Assembly: GCA_015039315.1 (NCBI GenBank)
Contig: WIDE01000058.1
Span: forward strand, 9,025-54,153
Source: Clavulina sp. PMI_390
Lineage: Eukaryota > Basidiomycota > Agaricomycetes > Cantharellales > Hydnaceae
Reading direction: 5' to 3'
Length of the DNA: 45,129 bases
A model generated the notes under the pieces. It had not been told where the DNA came from. It searched no databases and saw nothing but the letters and a program-made list of their open reading frames with translations. The position numbers were made by a program, and so were the translations under genes. This document shows positions 31,378 to 43,339 of this stretch, piece by piece (position 1 is the first letter of the stretch; every line of letters begins with the position of its first letter).

Positions 31378-34300
31378 ATGTCCACCGACAATATTCTTCT
31401 CAACCCCCATGCCCTCAACTCTCTGAAGCGTGCACAACTTGTTGCCTTGTGCAAACGCAATGGACTACGCGCCAGCGGGAAAAACACAGAACTCATAGCC
31501 CGATTACAAGAACATGGCCGCTCTGGCGCAATGGCCAGCATGTTTGGTGACGACCAGTCTAGCGTTGCCTCCACCGCGGAGACCGAAGAGAGAGATCAGT
31601 CTCCAGGAGTGGCGCCCCGCCCTAGCGACCCTTGGTCCATTATCGACGAGCCCGCTATGGCTGAATCATTCCCTACAAATAAAGAGTTTGGGGGTGGCGC
31701 GCCGTCTACCAAGTGTAAGTCCCCATTACCCCAAGAAGTGTATCTCCATACTGACTATACTGTTTCTCATTTGCGCAGCATCGAGCGTTAGCTCCTCCAT
31801 CAAGCTGTTCGCGTCGTTCCTTCCTGGCTCTCATAGGTCCAAGGCTAGTACGGCACCTAGTGTTGTGGAGCCTCTGCATAGTGATCTGCCATACATCGCC
31901 CCTGCCTCCCATCTCCCTGACGATGAGACAGGAGCTGGATCTGATCTAGAGCTCCCGGCAGCAGATGCTGCAGCTGACCCCAATACTTCAATTGACACTA
32001 TCATGCGCGAGGTCACTGACCTCGGGGCGTCAACCGTGCGGCTTGTCAATCCTACCCGAAACAAGGAGCGAGCGTTATCTTCGAGCCCTCCAGCATCCCC
32101 CGAATATGCTAATCCGTCACCCTTCAAGGGCAAGCCATTCCAGAATCTCCCGGCAAGCGCTTCTCAGCTCCATCTGCCACTTCCCCTCTCTCCCAGGCCT
32201 TCCAGTGGGGTTGGTTTTTCAAAATCGATGCCTCCTGAACTGGTCCTTGGTCGGAGTGGATCCACTGCGTCCTCTTTCAAACCCCTCTATCCAACAGTAA
32301 CATCCAGCTTGCGATCCATGTCCACGAGGACCTCTGACGCATTTTCCATTCCTGGCGCGTTCCCCGAGCCCCCTCCACGTTCTTACCCGGGTTATGCAGC
32401 GGCCTCAACTAACGAGAAGCCGCCTACCGTTCCTACCACAATGGATCCCAATTTCACTTTCCACGTTCCGCTTCCAAAGACTTCAACTGCGGAACAAGAA
32501 GCCGCTCGCGAAGCTGTTCTTGAAGAAATGCGAAAGCGGATGGCCGAGCAGGACGAAGGTGCTGGTGCCGAGTTCAGCTTCGATACTGCTGATGCTGGCG
32601 GTTCGAAGAAGCGCCCTAGAGAGGACGACGAAGATGAAGTTACGCCCAAGGGCTCTAAACCAGCCAAGGTCACGTCCAAGTTCGATCGTATGCACCAACG
32701 GCAGTTCGACAAGTAAGCTCAACCCTCATCACTTAGCGCTCCATTGAGCTAATTGTCTGTAAATCAATTTCAAGGATGGCCTCTATTGCTGATCACTACT
32801 CGGCACGTCGTCGATCTAGCGGATCCAAACGCTTGTCAGCCAATGGGGCAGCGAGGCTAGCTGCAACCGGCCACGGTCGCCCCCGTGCTTCAACGATTGG
32901 GAACCGTGGAGGAGTCAGACAGCACTCAAATGGCACTTTGCGACTGGCTGCTCAGATCGCGACTGCGCCTCGAGCATCCGATGAGCGTCCGGGGAAGCGA
33001 GCGCGCATCTCGAGACCTGAGGACCAAACCACGCCGCCCCCAGCTCCCAAGCCAGCGGCGACAGAGCCTACGACTACGTTGAATTCTGTGGTTTCGCCGC
33101 CAAAACAAGTCCGGATCGCTACTATTGAAGCTGCCGTTCAGCCAGAGACTATAGATGCTACGGCCAAGGCGATGCGGAAAATTGAGCCCACAGCTGCAGT
33201 TGCCGACGCCCGCACAAGGAGGAAGTCGCGGAGTAGCGCTGGACGACAGAGCCTAGCAAGGAACGCTGTTCTTGGAGGCCAAGCAGCACGTAAGTTTCTG
33301 CGGTCCAATAAAATNNNNNNNNNNNNNNNNNNNNNNNNNNNNNNNNNNNNNNNNNNNNNNNNNNNNNNNNNNNNNNNNNNNNNNNNNNNNNNNNNNNNNN
33401 NNNNNNNNNNNNNNNNNNNNNNNNNNNNNNNNNNNNNNNNNNNNNNNNNNNNNNNNNNNNNNNNNNNNNNNNNNNNNNNNNNNNNNNNNNNNNNNNNNNN
33501 NNNNNNNNNNNNNNNNNNNNNNNNNNNNNNNNNNNNNNNNNNNNNNNNNNNNNNNNNNNNNNNNNNNNNNNNNNNNNNNNNNNNNNNNNNNNNNNNNNNN
33601 NNNNNNNNNNNNNNNNNNNNNNNNNNNNNNNNNNNNNNNNNNNNNNNNNNNNNNNNNNNNNNNNNNNNNNNNNNNNNNNNNNNNNNNNNNNNNNNNNNNN
33701 NNNNNNNNNNNNNNNNNNNNNNNNNNNNNNNNNNNNNNNNNNNNNNNNNNNNNNNNNNNNNNNNNNNNNNNNNNNNNNNNNNNNNACTGCCTTGACCACT
33801 CCCGCTTCTTCCATGAGCAGCAAGCGGACCAACAGTGTTCGGTCCACTGGAGGGTTTGCTGCCCCAACTATCTCTTCACTCGCCAAAGCATCTGCAAGCG
33901 CGAAAGCTCTTGCTGCTGAGGAGAGACAGTCAGGAATACCTCGACCAAGCATCGTCGTCAACAAGGCACTTCTTGACAGCGTTCCAGAACAATCAGGGAG
34001 CTCCCCTGTAAAAGCCAACGCCGCTGCTACCCCTCAGCGGACAGGCTCTCGGCCGCTCCCCAATCCTGTACCCAACAAATTCGGCTTCGTGGGAGGAGTT
34101 TCAACCCCACGAGCTACTGCTGTGGCTCCTACCAGGTCTAGCGTAACACCCAGTGGAAGCCTATCCCCTGAAAAGGCCCTCACCAGCCCACGATTCCTAC
34201 TGTCACCATCATCAGCTGTACCAAAAACCACGCCAGGACGACCCAAGAAAGACCCTCTCGAAGGATTCTCCTTCTCGTCATCCCCCACTAAGCCTTCCAA

Positions 34301-34880
34301 GAACAGCGGCACCGATCCCGTTCTTAACCCCCTCGAAAATGTCTCTACACCTGACGTAACTGTAAACCTCGACGACCTCGACAAGACTATCACGGACGCT
34401 ACGCCACTACGCCATTCCTCAAATACGACCTCCAACGTAACACTCTGTCGTAACACTAGCATTGCGTCTTCTACGATGACCACATCGACCTCTGCGTCAG
34501 GTTCCCTACGAAAACGCCCTCATATCTCACGATCGAAAGTGATTGCCAAATTGGATGCCAAGCGCGCTGCAGGCGCTTCGGATGCACCCTCCACCGAAAC
34601 AACTACTACCACTCCCTCGAACAGCCTTCGAGGTAAGACCAGGAGCTCGGTGGGCGTTGCGCAGGCTCGCAAAAGCCCCACCAAGCAGGCAATCCCAACC
34701 CGTCACTCGTTTGCGACAAACGCTACCGCTAGGACAAGTGCTGTCCCTGCCCCTCGCGGCAGCGGCCAGGGGGTCGGGAGGAAAGCGGTCATGGACAGCT
34801 GGCAGCATGGTGTCAGGAAGAGCGAGGCCGCGGCAAGGAGGAAATTAGGTCAAACATCACTTGGTGTTGGTGCATCCTAA
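31378..34880 (+). CDS. SAP-domain protein with NuSAP-like motif, interrupted by assembly gap
   Basis: Start ATG 31378; exons 31378-31714, 31779-32712 and 32775-33289; then an intron that runs into the N gap (33315-33785); then a coding segment that ends at TAA 34878-34880. Residues about 8-47 form a SAP DNA-binding motif (LNSLKRAQLVALCKRNGL, then KNTELIARLQEHG). A long Ser/Pro-rich region follows, with a basic KKRPRED segment. At the second exon junction the protein reads FDRMHQRQFDK-MASIADHYSARR. This resembles the F..lHe..F..MeSI..Y..r motif of the spindle protein NuSAP, which also has an N-terminal SAP motif. The C-terminal half is basic and Ser/Thr-rich. A chromatin or microtubule role in mitosis is therefore plausible but inferred. 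Part of the coding sequence may be lost in the gap. Confidence 0.65.
33315..33785. other. Assembly gap (471 N)
   Basis: A run of unknown bases. It begins 25 bp into an intron of the SAP-domain gene and ends inside its downstream coding part, so at least one splice acceptor and possibly coding sequence are hidden. Confidence 0.99.
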
Positions 34881-35285
34881 GTGTAGCTTAGCTTTCGTGC
34901 TATCATGCTTGTATGCTCATTCTAGTTCGTTCAATTCTTGTTTTTGATATCTTGACTTTCTTGAAGCTGTGTGTTGGTACTCGATTACTCTGTCATATAG
35001 TCGTCTTTACGCGTTCACCCTTCTTTGTGTACCGACCGTTTGCGTGGCTCTGGAGTTGCTGAATTTCTGTATTTTTATGGTCTTCGTTCTGCACGTTCTG
35101 TAATCTGACTCTATCTTATGATCGCTGCTATAATCCAAGCAAAAACTTCTCATGTTGAAGGATACAAAAAATTGCAAATGAGGCAGCGCTTGAATTTGAG
35201 CTATGAGTAAGTACGGGGCATCGTATCCAGGTACTTCCTCAGCTATCAGAACAGCAAAGGGAGGTCTGATACAGAAAACTGTTGA
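34881..35285. other. Intergenic region between convergent genes
   Basis: Spacer between the 3' ends of the SAP-domain gene (+) and CPS1 (-). It is T-rich on the + strand just after the stop. No gene is visible. Confidence 0.5.
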
Positions 35286-38016
35286 TTACAATTCATTGGA
35301 CTCGTCAGCGTTCAGGATGAGAAGGGTAAAGAATCGGATCTCTTCAACAAGCGCACTAACAGGTATCGCTATCAAGCGTCATCCAGTTAGATCAGCCAAT
35401 GACCCTATATAAATCATTTGAAGATGAGACACACCTTCATTGACTGTGTGAGCCCCACCGCTGAAAGGCAGGCTATAAACTGGACGATGGTTGTACCGGA
35501 AAATATTACGGGTTAAGTTCCAGTAGAACCTTGTATCTAACAAAGGGTCACTTTAGAGCACAATTAACAGGATAGAAGAGAAATAGTAGCGCATACCAGT
35601 ATTCCCTTTGGCAAGGTTCGGGGAAACAGTCATTTCCTGTTGCTTTGCTTTTGGGTCATTCAAGGTGGTTCGTGCATGGGTCGCTCGAATGGACCCGCTA
35701 AGAATCTTATATGCTGCTGTGTCGGTGGGCGTGATGGGTGCGGGCTCGAGTGCGCTGTTATATGCCTCGGATAGACGCAGTGTGCCAGTGGTTGCGTTAG
35801 CTTCTGACAGTTCAGTCGAGGTGAACAGAGAGAAAGTTCCAGGATTCGAATGAGCACAGGGGGACTTTGGTGTAAGAGGAGAAATAGTTTTCTCGAACGA
35901 GACAAAGCCGAGGCGGTATTCCTCTGCAAAAGGTTGCAGGAGAGCCGTTAATCGCGCCATGAGTTCATTGACAGAGCTGGTTGGAACAGACAAAAGACTA
36001 ATCAATAGTCGTAAGGTTTTCCGCAACGTTTCCATGCATACCTGTCCACTGAAATTCGGTGGTTGACAATGGCACTTGCCCTCTCGGGCAACGCGTTGAC
36101 TTTCACCCCGCCTCGGATAATGTCCACTGCTTGCGTCGTGGTTAAACGAGCCTTTTCCTGATCCCCGCCTGTCTCAAGAAGTAGACTCTCTAGCTTCTTC
36201 AGGGCTCTGTCCGAAGCAAGGGACTTCTTGACCAAATCAAGGTAGTCAGCGGGAATCCCGTGACCATTCTCAGCGACACACTGCATCGTAGCATAGAATG
36301 GAGAAATGCGGGAAAGTTGATAAGGGCTTGGGTTCTGCTCGATGAGTGCTATTGCGAGCGCGAGAAGTCCGATACTCGTGTGATCTGCCCAAGTATCCAT
36401 TAGGTTATGTCCTGGACGCAAACACGAAGATAGCTGAGATTGACGTACTAGGAGGAATCGAGCTGTGTCCCCCTGGCGTCAAAAGTTCAACCTCAACGTC
36501 TATGCACGAGGAGTGTGAGTCCTCAAACCAAACGCGAGGAATCAGTAAGGACAATTACCCAGGTAACCCTTCTCTCCAATGTCTGGCAGGGCAACGAAGA
36601 TGCCATACTGGTCTTCCAAATTTCCTGACAATCAAACAGCGTCATCAGCTATTGCGGAGCCCTACCGAAACCCAGTTATCCCACCTCCTTCATCGACAAG
36701 CATGGCAAAGCTGTCGATCCCATATGTTTCCTCGAGATAAACTCCAAGCTGACCGGCACCCTGTTCCGGAGGAGCAGTCAGCAACGAATAATAGAGTAGA
36801 TCTTTAGGTGAAATAACGGCTGGGTCTATTTTCGACTCACGAACTCGCCACCAGCCTCTTCATCGATACCTGATGCGAGAACGATCGTGCGTCGTGGCTT
36901 GAATCCAACCTCGAGGAGACTCTCGAATGACGCACTAACGGGTCAAAACACGTAGGAGTCTTAGAAGGCTCGCGCACGGAGAAGATCTGTCTGGAAAATC
37001 TGCTCACAGAAGTCCAATAAGCCCAGACTTGTCATCTCTTGATCCACGCCCGAAGATATACGTTCCTATTGTTGTGAGAATTTGATAAACATTCGTCGCC
37101 GCGGAATAATCTCTGACCCAAAAACTGTTCAAAGAATCGGCATGTACGTACCATCAAAGAAGCCTGAATAGGGTGGATACATCCACTGATCCAGGGTCGT
37201 CGGGTCCACAGGAACCACATCCTGATGGCCTGTCAGCAGTATAGGCTTTAGACTGTCATCCGTGCCTTGCCAATGCAAAACGATATTATGCGTGCTGATG
37301 GGCGTGAATATAAGGCGCGTAAATGTGAGCGGGAATGCGCGGCGGAGGTATGCATGCAGCTCGGGAAAGGTGTCCCACCGAGGGTCTGTGCCGACTGGAC
37401 CGAGATCGTCGTAGCTTTCCGTGCTAGATAGAGTACGTCGTCCCAGTATCAGGATCAAGATGACTACGGTTTAGTTGTGAGAGTTGATAGTTGAAACGCA
37501 CGGGATTTGGACAGCTCCGGATAACCATGCAGCACTCCTATTCTTGAATGCTTCCGTATGGTACACGACTTCAAGCCGCTCCAGTATCTCCGCGTTGCAC
37601 CCATTGGTCGGAATAAGCGGAACGACTTGGGGACACATAGGGGCGCTATGGCCATGCGAGCCACCTAGTGCATCCCAGAATTCATCGAAGATCAAGCTGG
37701 CTGAAACGAACGTCTTGAACAAGATCAACAGAGCTGTTACGAATATCGTTATCGCTGCTGCTACAAGTAGCAGCTTCCATGGAGAAGAAGAAGCTAAGAC
37801 TGGGCGGATCCTCCTTCGATACGCATGCCGAGGAGCCAAGCTTTGTCCAAGCCAAGCACTATCAAGAATAGAGTCTGTTGCTTTCTCATTGTCAAAAGCA
37901 CTGAAATGCTCGCTGCTCGGTTGCCCTGAGACGACGACAAAGCCAAGGCCATCACCCCCATCATTCTCAATCTCTTTGACGGAATCGGGCGTCAAGTCGA
38001 TGTCTCCGCCAAGCAT
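35286..38016 (-). CDS. CPS1: Vacuolar carboxypeptidase S (Gly-X carboxypeptidase), M20 metallopeptidase
   Basis: Zinc carboxypeptidase of family M20 that releases C-terminal residues from small peptides in the vacuole. The minus-strand start is ATG 38016. A cytosolic tail of about 80 residues with Lys14 and Lys45 is followed by one membrane segment (about 81-101, LLLVAAAITIFVTALLILF) and the lumenal enzyme. Metal-site motifs are visible: HQDVVPVD (His, Asp), GRGSRDDK (Asp), SGIDEEAGGEF (catalytic Glu, metal Glu) and TPGGHSSIPP. Further segments are GVKVNALPERASAIVNHRIS and GNTDTRFYWNLTRNIFRYNH. The last exon (35368-35286) gives IPVSALVEEIRFFTLLILN. Several short introns interrupt it; internal boundaries between 36430 and 37150 are approximate. 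The 5' neighbour SSH4 is on the same strand. Confidence 0.85.
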
Positions 38017-38486
38017 CGCATCAAAGCTAGCTCCCAGGTTTGTCAATATGCGCCTTGAGTCACAGTGTTGTTGTGATTCACAAGATACGTCACACACCTG
38101 GCAACTCCCCAAATACGAATATCCGGACAAATGGGAACAAACGAAACGAAAACTTCGTGTTGTCATCATCAGAAGTAGGATCAAAGAAAAACAAACCCTA
38201 TGGCTACTAATGCCAGGACGACGATGAGAAAAACTAGGTAGATCATACAGAACCTTCGACGGGCTACACACACAGGTATTGGGAATTCAAGTGAAAAGAT
38301 GTAAGAAAAGCGTAAAGAACATCTGATAGAGAAGCACAGGGGGGAAGCCGAGGAAACAAAAGCGGCACACAGTGTAGGTGGAGATGGAAGAAAAGGGGAA
38401 TGTCTGTAGAGAAGAGCAGAGGGATAACAAGAAATTACGACGGAACTACTTCTGCATGAGCACGGCCCCAAAAAACCTCCTATTCC
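38017..38486 (-). promoter_or_regulatory. Upstream region of CPS1
   Basis: About 470 bp between CPS1 and SSH4, both on the minus strand. It must hold the 3' flank of SSH4 and the CPS1 promoter. An open frame continues upstream of the CPS1 start (to 38271), but the added residues look like non-coding sequence. No clear TATA box was found. Confidence 0.4.
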
Positions 38487-40637
38487 TCAACGTCTCCCAG
38501 CCCCAGAACCTGAACTTGATCCAGCGGGTCTTGATGGCGGGTCCGCGAGCGCCGCTGCAAGGATATCCTCAGGGATATTGACTGTCAAACCATTCGGATA
38601 CCTTGCGGGGTCCACAATAGTGTATTCCGGGGGCTCCGTCGTCGTAGGGCTGAAGATCCGTCCTTGCAATTCTTGCTGAGATGGTGCGCGAGACGAATAC
38701 GAGGGAGTGCGAGAGTTCGAGCGGTGTGGGTGTGATTGCGTGCGGTTGTGTCGTTGGCGCTGCTGGGAGGATAGAGAGGATGGAGTGTTGTGTCCGTGTG
38801 ATCGTGTTCGATTGTGCTGCTGGCCCTGTCCGTGTCCCTGGTGGTGATGCCTCTGGCGTGACGATAAGGACAAGTTCAAATCGCGCAGATGGATATCGCT
38901 CACATTCGGCGTAGGCGGGTTGAGCGGCTGGTCGGGCGAGGACGGCGAGGACGAGTTCTGCTCATCGTCATTAGCATCAGCACCACCATGCCCACCTTCC
39001 TCATCCGAGGCAGAGGCTGATACTAATGATGACCGGTCCGAGCTAGAGTCCGACTCTCCGTCAACAGCGATAAGGTCAAGGGGCGGAGGGCCCCGCCGCC
39101 TCTGCTCGTCCTCGTACGCCCTGTCCGTCGGTGAGACATACCCCGACCGACCCACTGCCACTGGTGGTGGTACAGGTGTCGTAGGAGACGTCGAGCCCTC
39201 GTCTGTCGCCTCCGAGATGGTCGATGGCTGGCGAGCATCACCACTCCCGGTTCTCGGCGTTCCTACTCTAAGAGGCGACGGCTGAACAGGCGTCGCAGAA
39301 GCATGCGATTCGGATCTCCGATGTCCATGTCCACTGCCGCCACCCGCTCTCCTTGAGCTCCTTACAGATTGCCGCGCGAATGACGATGCCATGCTCGTCG
39401 ATGCGCCAGGGGTGTCCTCAGCCGCGCCCGTCCTTGACCCCCCGCCTCTTGGCGATGGAATGCCCATACCACGCGGGGATGCGCTGCCCCCCGCCTGAAG
39501 CAAGATGCTGCCTCTCTCACTCCCATATGCGGGTGGCGGGGCGAGTGTGCCCTGGCTGGGTGCGAGCCCCCACTTCTTGACGTTTGCCTCAAGATGGACA
39601 AATCCTGCCTGGCCCAAGTTGACATGGACACTGCAGGGCCCATCGGCGCCGATGGAAGGGAAGAGGTTGAACTTGCTTAGACCCACAAACGCATCCTCTG
39701 TCTTGCGCCCGTTGCGGGTGAAGAAGACGGTGCCGTTGCGCGGACGATAGCCGATGCCGAGCGTGTCGCCTTCCTTGAGCGAGGGCCCAAAGGGTGTCGA
39801 TGTGAAGGGGTAGTTGTGGGACTTGTCGCCGTTTGAGTGATATGCGATGGAGAATCTGCTGTGGCCGGGCAGCCGGAAGGCGGGATAGGGCTTGGTGGCA
39901 AGCCCGATGGAGACAGAGGTGGTGGTGGGTAAATCAAATAATTTGACTTCCCAGTAGTAAACTTCGTTGAGTTTAGGAAGGGGGAGATTAGATTGGACGA
40001 CGGATGCGGAGAGGGGGTCGGGGAGGAAGGTGAGCTCTGTGCGGGCGTGGACGAGGACGGATGGGTTCATCTCGTAGTCTGGCTCGAACGACCATGCTGA
40101 GACGCCTTTCTCCTGGATGGACAGGAACTGCGAGAGAGTGATGTCTGTTGGCTGCGAGTTTGGTGGATACTGGCTCTGGAAGTCTGATGCAGAAGAGTAA
40201 TAATAACAATTTTATGAGTTAATTTCCAAGATAACGAGGTGGGGGAGGGGCCGGCGGGCGTGCATATGATGATGGCGATTCGCCGTACCTTTTGCTCTGA
40301 GGTAACCACGGGCTGTTTCCTCGTCTACACTCTCGAGCCAGCGACCTTCTACGCCAGAAAAGCCCCCTGCGCCGTCGGCAAACTCGTCGCGACTAAGATC
40401 CACAGGGCCGTCATTGTCGCCGAGAGCGATGCCACGGCGCCTCCTAAAGACGATGGTGATGGCGAGGAAGAGAACAAGGAGGAAGAGGAGCGTAGAGAGG
40501 ACGACGAGGATGGGAAGGAGGATGATGAGCAGGTCTTTTTCTGTCTGTGATGGGTCCATCATCAACTGCAGCTGGATTTGACGGATGTCATCAAGGCTGA
40601 ACGTCCCGTTCGATGATGCCGCGCCAGCGTCGGACAT
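38487..40637 (-). CDS. SSH4: SSH4-like SPRY-domain adaptor of Rsp5 ubiquitin ligase
   Basis: Membrane protein that, in yeast, recruits the HECT ligase Rsp5 to vacuolar and endosomal cargo for multivesicular-body sorting. Two exons, 40637-40289 and 40183-38487, splice to 681 residues. One membrane segment lies near residues 36-65 (LLIILLPILVVLSTLLFLLV and on), followed by RRRR. Then come the family block FLSIQEKGVSAWSFEPDYE and the SPRY domain at about 155-325 (VYYWEVKLFDLP, VSIGLATKPYP, DTLGIGYRPRNGTVFFTRNG, LFPSIGADG). Right after it is the typical APPPAYGSERGSILL, whose PPAY is a WW-binding PY motif; a second PY motif (PPEY) lies near residue 645. The His/Ser-rich region between them is long and disordered. 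It is divergent from SNF4, with 268 bp between the starts. Confidence 0.85.
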
Positions 40638-40905
40638 CGTCGTTCGTCAGCAGAGACCAGGAGTAGAATAGTGTACGTAGGCTGTAAGAGTCGGTGCCTG
40701 CCCGCTGCTGCTGCTGCTCTTCTCGTTGTCGTCGCTGTCTTTCGAATCGTGTGCTGTTTCGTCAGAGAGGGGGAAGAGCGAGTGGAGTGTTGTGACTTGT
40801 TTGGCGGGAGACGATTACCCAGGTTCATAGGGGGAACCAAACAAAGGGGCACAGCCACCACCTAATAGCCCTCCTCCGCCTCCTGCCTCCCTCGACGACG
40901 ACGAG
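40638..40905. promoter_or_regulatory. Shared divergent promoter of SSH4 and SNF4
   Basis: Only 268 bp separate the two start codons. It contains a GCTGCTGCTGCTGCT run at about 40702-40717 and no clear TATA box in either direction. Confidence 0.5.
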
Positions 40906-42747
40906 ATGGACCCGTACCAGCAGCATCACCCACAAGCATCACCACGCGCGACCCGCAGAGGATCAACCAAGCCCCCCGGTGGTGGGCGCAACCGCGGTCA
41001 TTCAACGGCTGGCCAACTCCCTGAACAGCATGATCGCGCGCTCAAAGCAGTTAGGTGCGCTGCAGCTCTGGCCACCCTCAGCGCGCGCGATGCACCCCGA
41101 TCCTAAACAATATGGTCCCTTAGAAACTTTCTGCATGCACGCACAAGCTACGATGTCTTTCCCGTTAGCTTTCGGATAATCATTCTAGATAACAAACTCG
41201 AGATCAAGAAAGCCCTCCATGTACTCCTTGCTAATTGTGAGCACGCGCACCCCGTCTGAGACACCACCGCATCATCTCAGGGGACTCCTGTCTCACCCAT
41301 AGCTGTCGTGTCTGCACCGTTATGGGATGGCGATAACGCCCGATTCGCCGGGATGTTCACTGTCCAGGATATTATTCACCTCATTCAATATTACTATTTA
41401 CATTCTGGAGACACATCCTTAGAGGAGGTGACCCAGGACGTGGAACAATTCCAGCTGCTTTCTCTACGCGGTTCGTCTGCCTTGACTATTGTCTGACGCG
41501 TTGTCGTGCAGTGGTTCCAAGTGACTGACTGACCCTTGGCCTCGCCCCGCTGTCGTCATCACCCATCACAAAATCTCAGACATCGAGCGCGAACTCAACG
41601 TCCCCACCCCACCACTCATCTCCATCAGCCCTCTGCAATCTCTCTGGAAAGCCTGCGAACTCCTCATCGGAACTCATGCCCGTCGGCTACCGCTCATCGA
41701 GGAACAGCCCACCGGAGAAGAAGTCATCCTCTCCGTCCTCACCCAATACCGTGCCCTCAAGGCAATATCCACAAACGTAAGCCCATTTCGCTATCACCCC
41801 CTATTCTCCTATGTGTCATCGAGTGTTCCGTCTCCGCTAATTTTGATATTCTGTGGCCCTCATTTGCTCAATTTGCTCTTGGCGCCGTGCTTGACCATGA
41901 TTGGCGGTTGTCATAGGTAAAAGAGATTCGCCACCTCAAGCGCAGTCTCCGCTCCCTCGGCATCGGGACCTACATCAACCCTACTGCAGATAACCCTTTT
42001 GCGCCCATCTACACCGCCCAGTTGAACACTACTGTGTTCGAGGTTGTTCACCTCTTCAGCGAAAAAGGCATCTCCGCCGTCCCAATCATCGATTCGGAGG
42101 GGATCGTCATCAACCTTTACGAGACAGTGGACGTGATCGTGAGTTTCTCTCATTTTTTTTTTTACGAATCGTGTGACGTCCCTTGCTTCATCATGAACCC
42201 AACGAGTGATCTGTGAAACTCACCTCTGATGTCTCTTTTATTTTTCTTTTCCAACTGTCACGTGTGTTTTGCGTATTCCGACACCCATGATCCCGTTCGG
42301 TTCACGGCCTTGATGTCACAATTGCCAACAAACCCACCTCCTCCCGCATCGCAATAATCGCACTCGTAATTGCACCCATTCTAGACACTCGTCCGACTAG
42401 GCGCGTACCAAAGTCTCGACCTCACGATCTCAGCAGCACTCAAGCAGCGCCCAGCCGACTTCCCTGGAGTCATCACCTGCACACCCGGGGATTCTCTCGC
42501 ATCGCTACTGCTGCTCATCCAACAGCGGCGCGTGCATCGGCTCGTCGTTGTTGAAGGTGCAGAAGGCCGCAAGGGACGGCTGGTGGGGATCATCACGCTC
42601 AGTGATATCCTGCGATACCTGATCGGAGATGGTAGCGCTTCTGGGGAAGGGTCGAGCAGTGGTGGTGGTAGTGGGCTAGCACGGGCGCCGTCGATTGGAG
42701 GAGGGCAGCGTGGTGCAACGCTGGAAGTCCCAGAGCCCACTTCATAG
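40906..42747 (+). CDS. SNF4: SNF1/AMPK kinase gamma subunit (SNF4), CBS-domain protein
   Basis: Regulatory nucleotide-sensing subunit of the AMP-activated/SNF1 kinase. Six exons: 40906-41054, 41124-41236, 41303-41470, 41580-41776, 41917-42138 and 42385-42747. They join in frame. The first exon carries a Pro/His-rich N-terminus, then HDRALKAVR. CBS-repeat hallmarks follow: RTSYDVFPVSFRIIILD, KKALHVLLANSVVSAPLWD, FAGMFTVQDIIHLIQYYY, ISPLQSLWKACELLIG, THARRLPLIE, VLTQYRALKAI, LNTTVFEVVHLFSEKGISAV, TPGDSLASLLLLIQQRRVHR and GIITLSDILRYLIGD. A Gly/Ser-rich tail ends VPEPTS. The intron at 42139-42384 (246 nt) is long for this locus. Confidence 0.88.
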
Positions 42748-43126
42748 CTATCGCAGAACCTAGAATGCGCTCATGACTGTTCGGGTTAAAGTTAGTCCTG
42801 GATTGCGCCCCAGCTATCTACACGCTCGCTCTCTCTCCTGCTCCCACCTTTCTCTTACATCTTCTTTTCGAATGCTTCTTCATAAGGGATCCCCCTGCTC
42901 ACTCGCATCTTACGCACCCCATTTTTTCTTTTCTATACACGCGGGACGTTCCATACAACCATTCTTTTTCTTCCTTTCCTACCTCTCTTTCCCTTGTTTA
43001 GGCGTTTTTCCCGGGCTTTACTCTCATGTTAAGTGCCTAGTTGTTGTACACTTCCAAGCCCCGGCTATTCGGACATCCCGAATTGTATACGCATGTGAAC
43101 CGTCAATTGTGGAGTTTGCGAAGGAC
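42748..43126 (+). other. 3' flank of SNF4, nothing recognised
   Basis: About 380 bp, strongly C/T-rich between about 42830 and 43010. No gene is supported; the bases probably belong to the SNF4 3' end and possibly a downstream leader. Confidence 0.4.
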
Positions 43127-43339
43127 ATGGAACAGGCCGTCATGCTCGAGACATCTTTCCTCGACCAAAGCAGGTCACAACAAACGAGCGCCTCTTGCTT
43201 CGAACTTCTACGGAAGCTTTTTCCTATGATGAAACGCGATGGCGCTGTCCTCGTTGACTCAACAGATCCCTCTGCGTTGCTCGTGATTCGGGATTACTTG
43301 TGCAGCAAACTCAACATGGGCGACCGAAAGAATGAATGA
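43127..43339 (+). CDS. Possible small protein of unknown function
   Basis: A 70-residue frame, MEQAVMLETSFLDQSR through FELLRKLFPMMKRDG and LLVIRDYLCSKLNMG, that follows a C/T-rich stretch. Its hydrophobic and charged residues are distributed like a real helical protein, but I recognise no family and see no promoter. It may be chance. Confidence 0.2.
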   Translation: MEQAVMLETSFLDQSRSQQTSASCFELLRKLFPMMKRDGAVLVDSTDPSALLVIRDYLCSKLNMGDRKNE

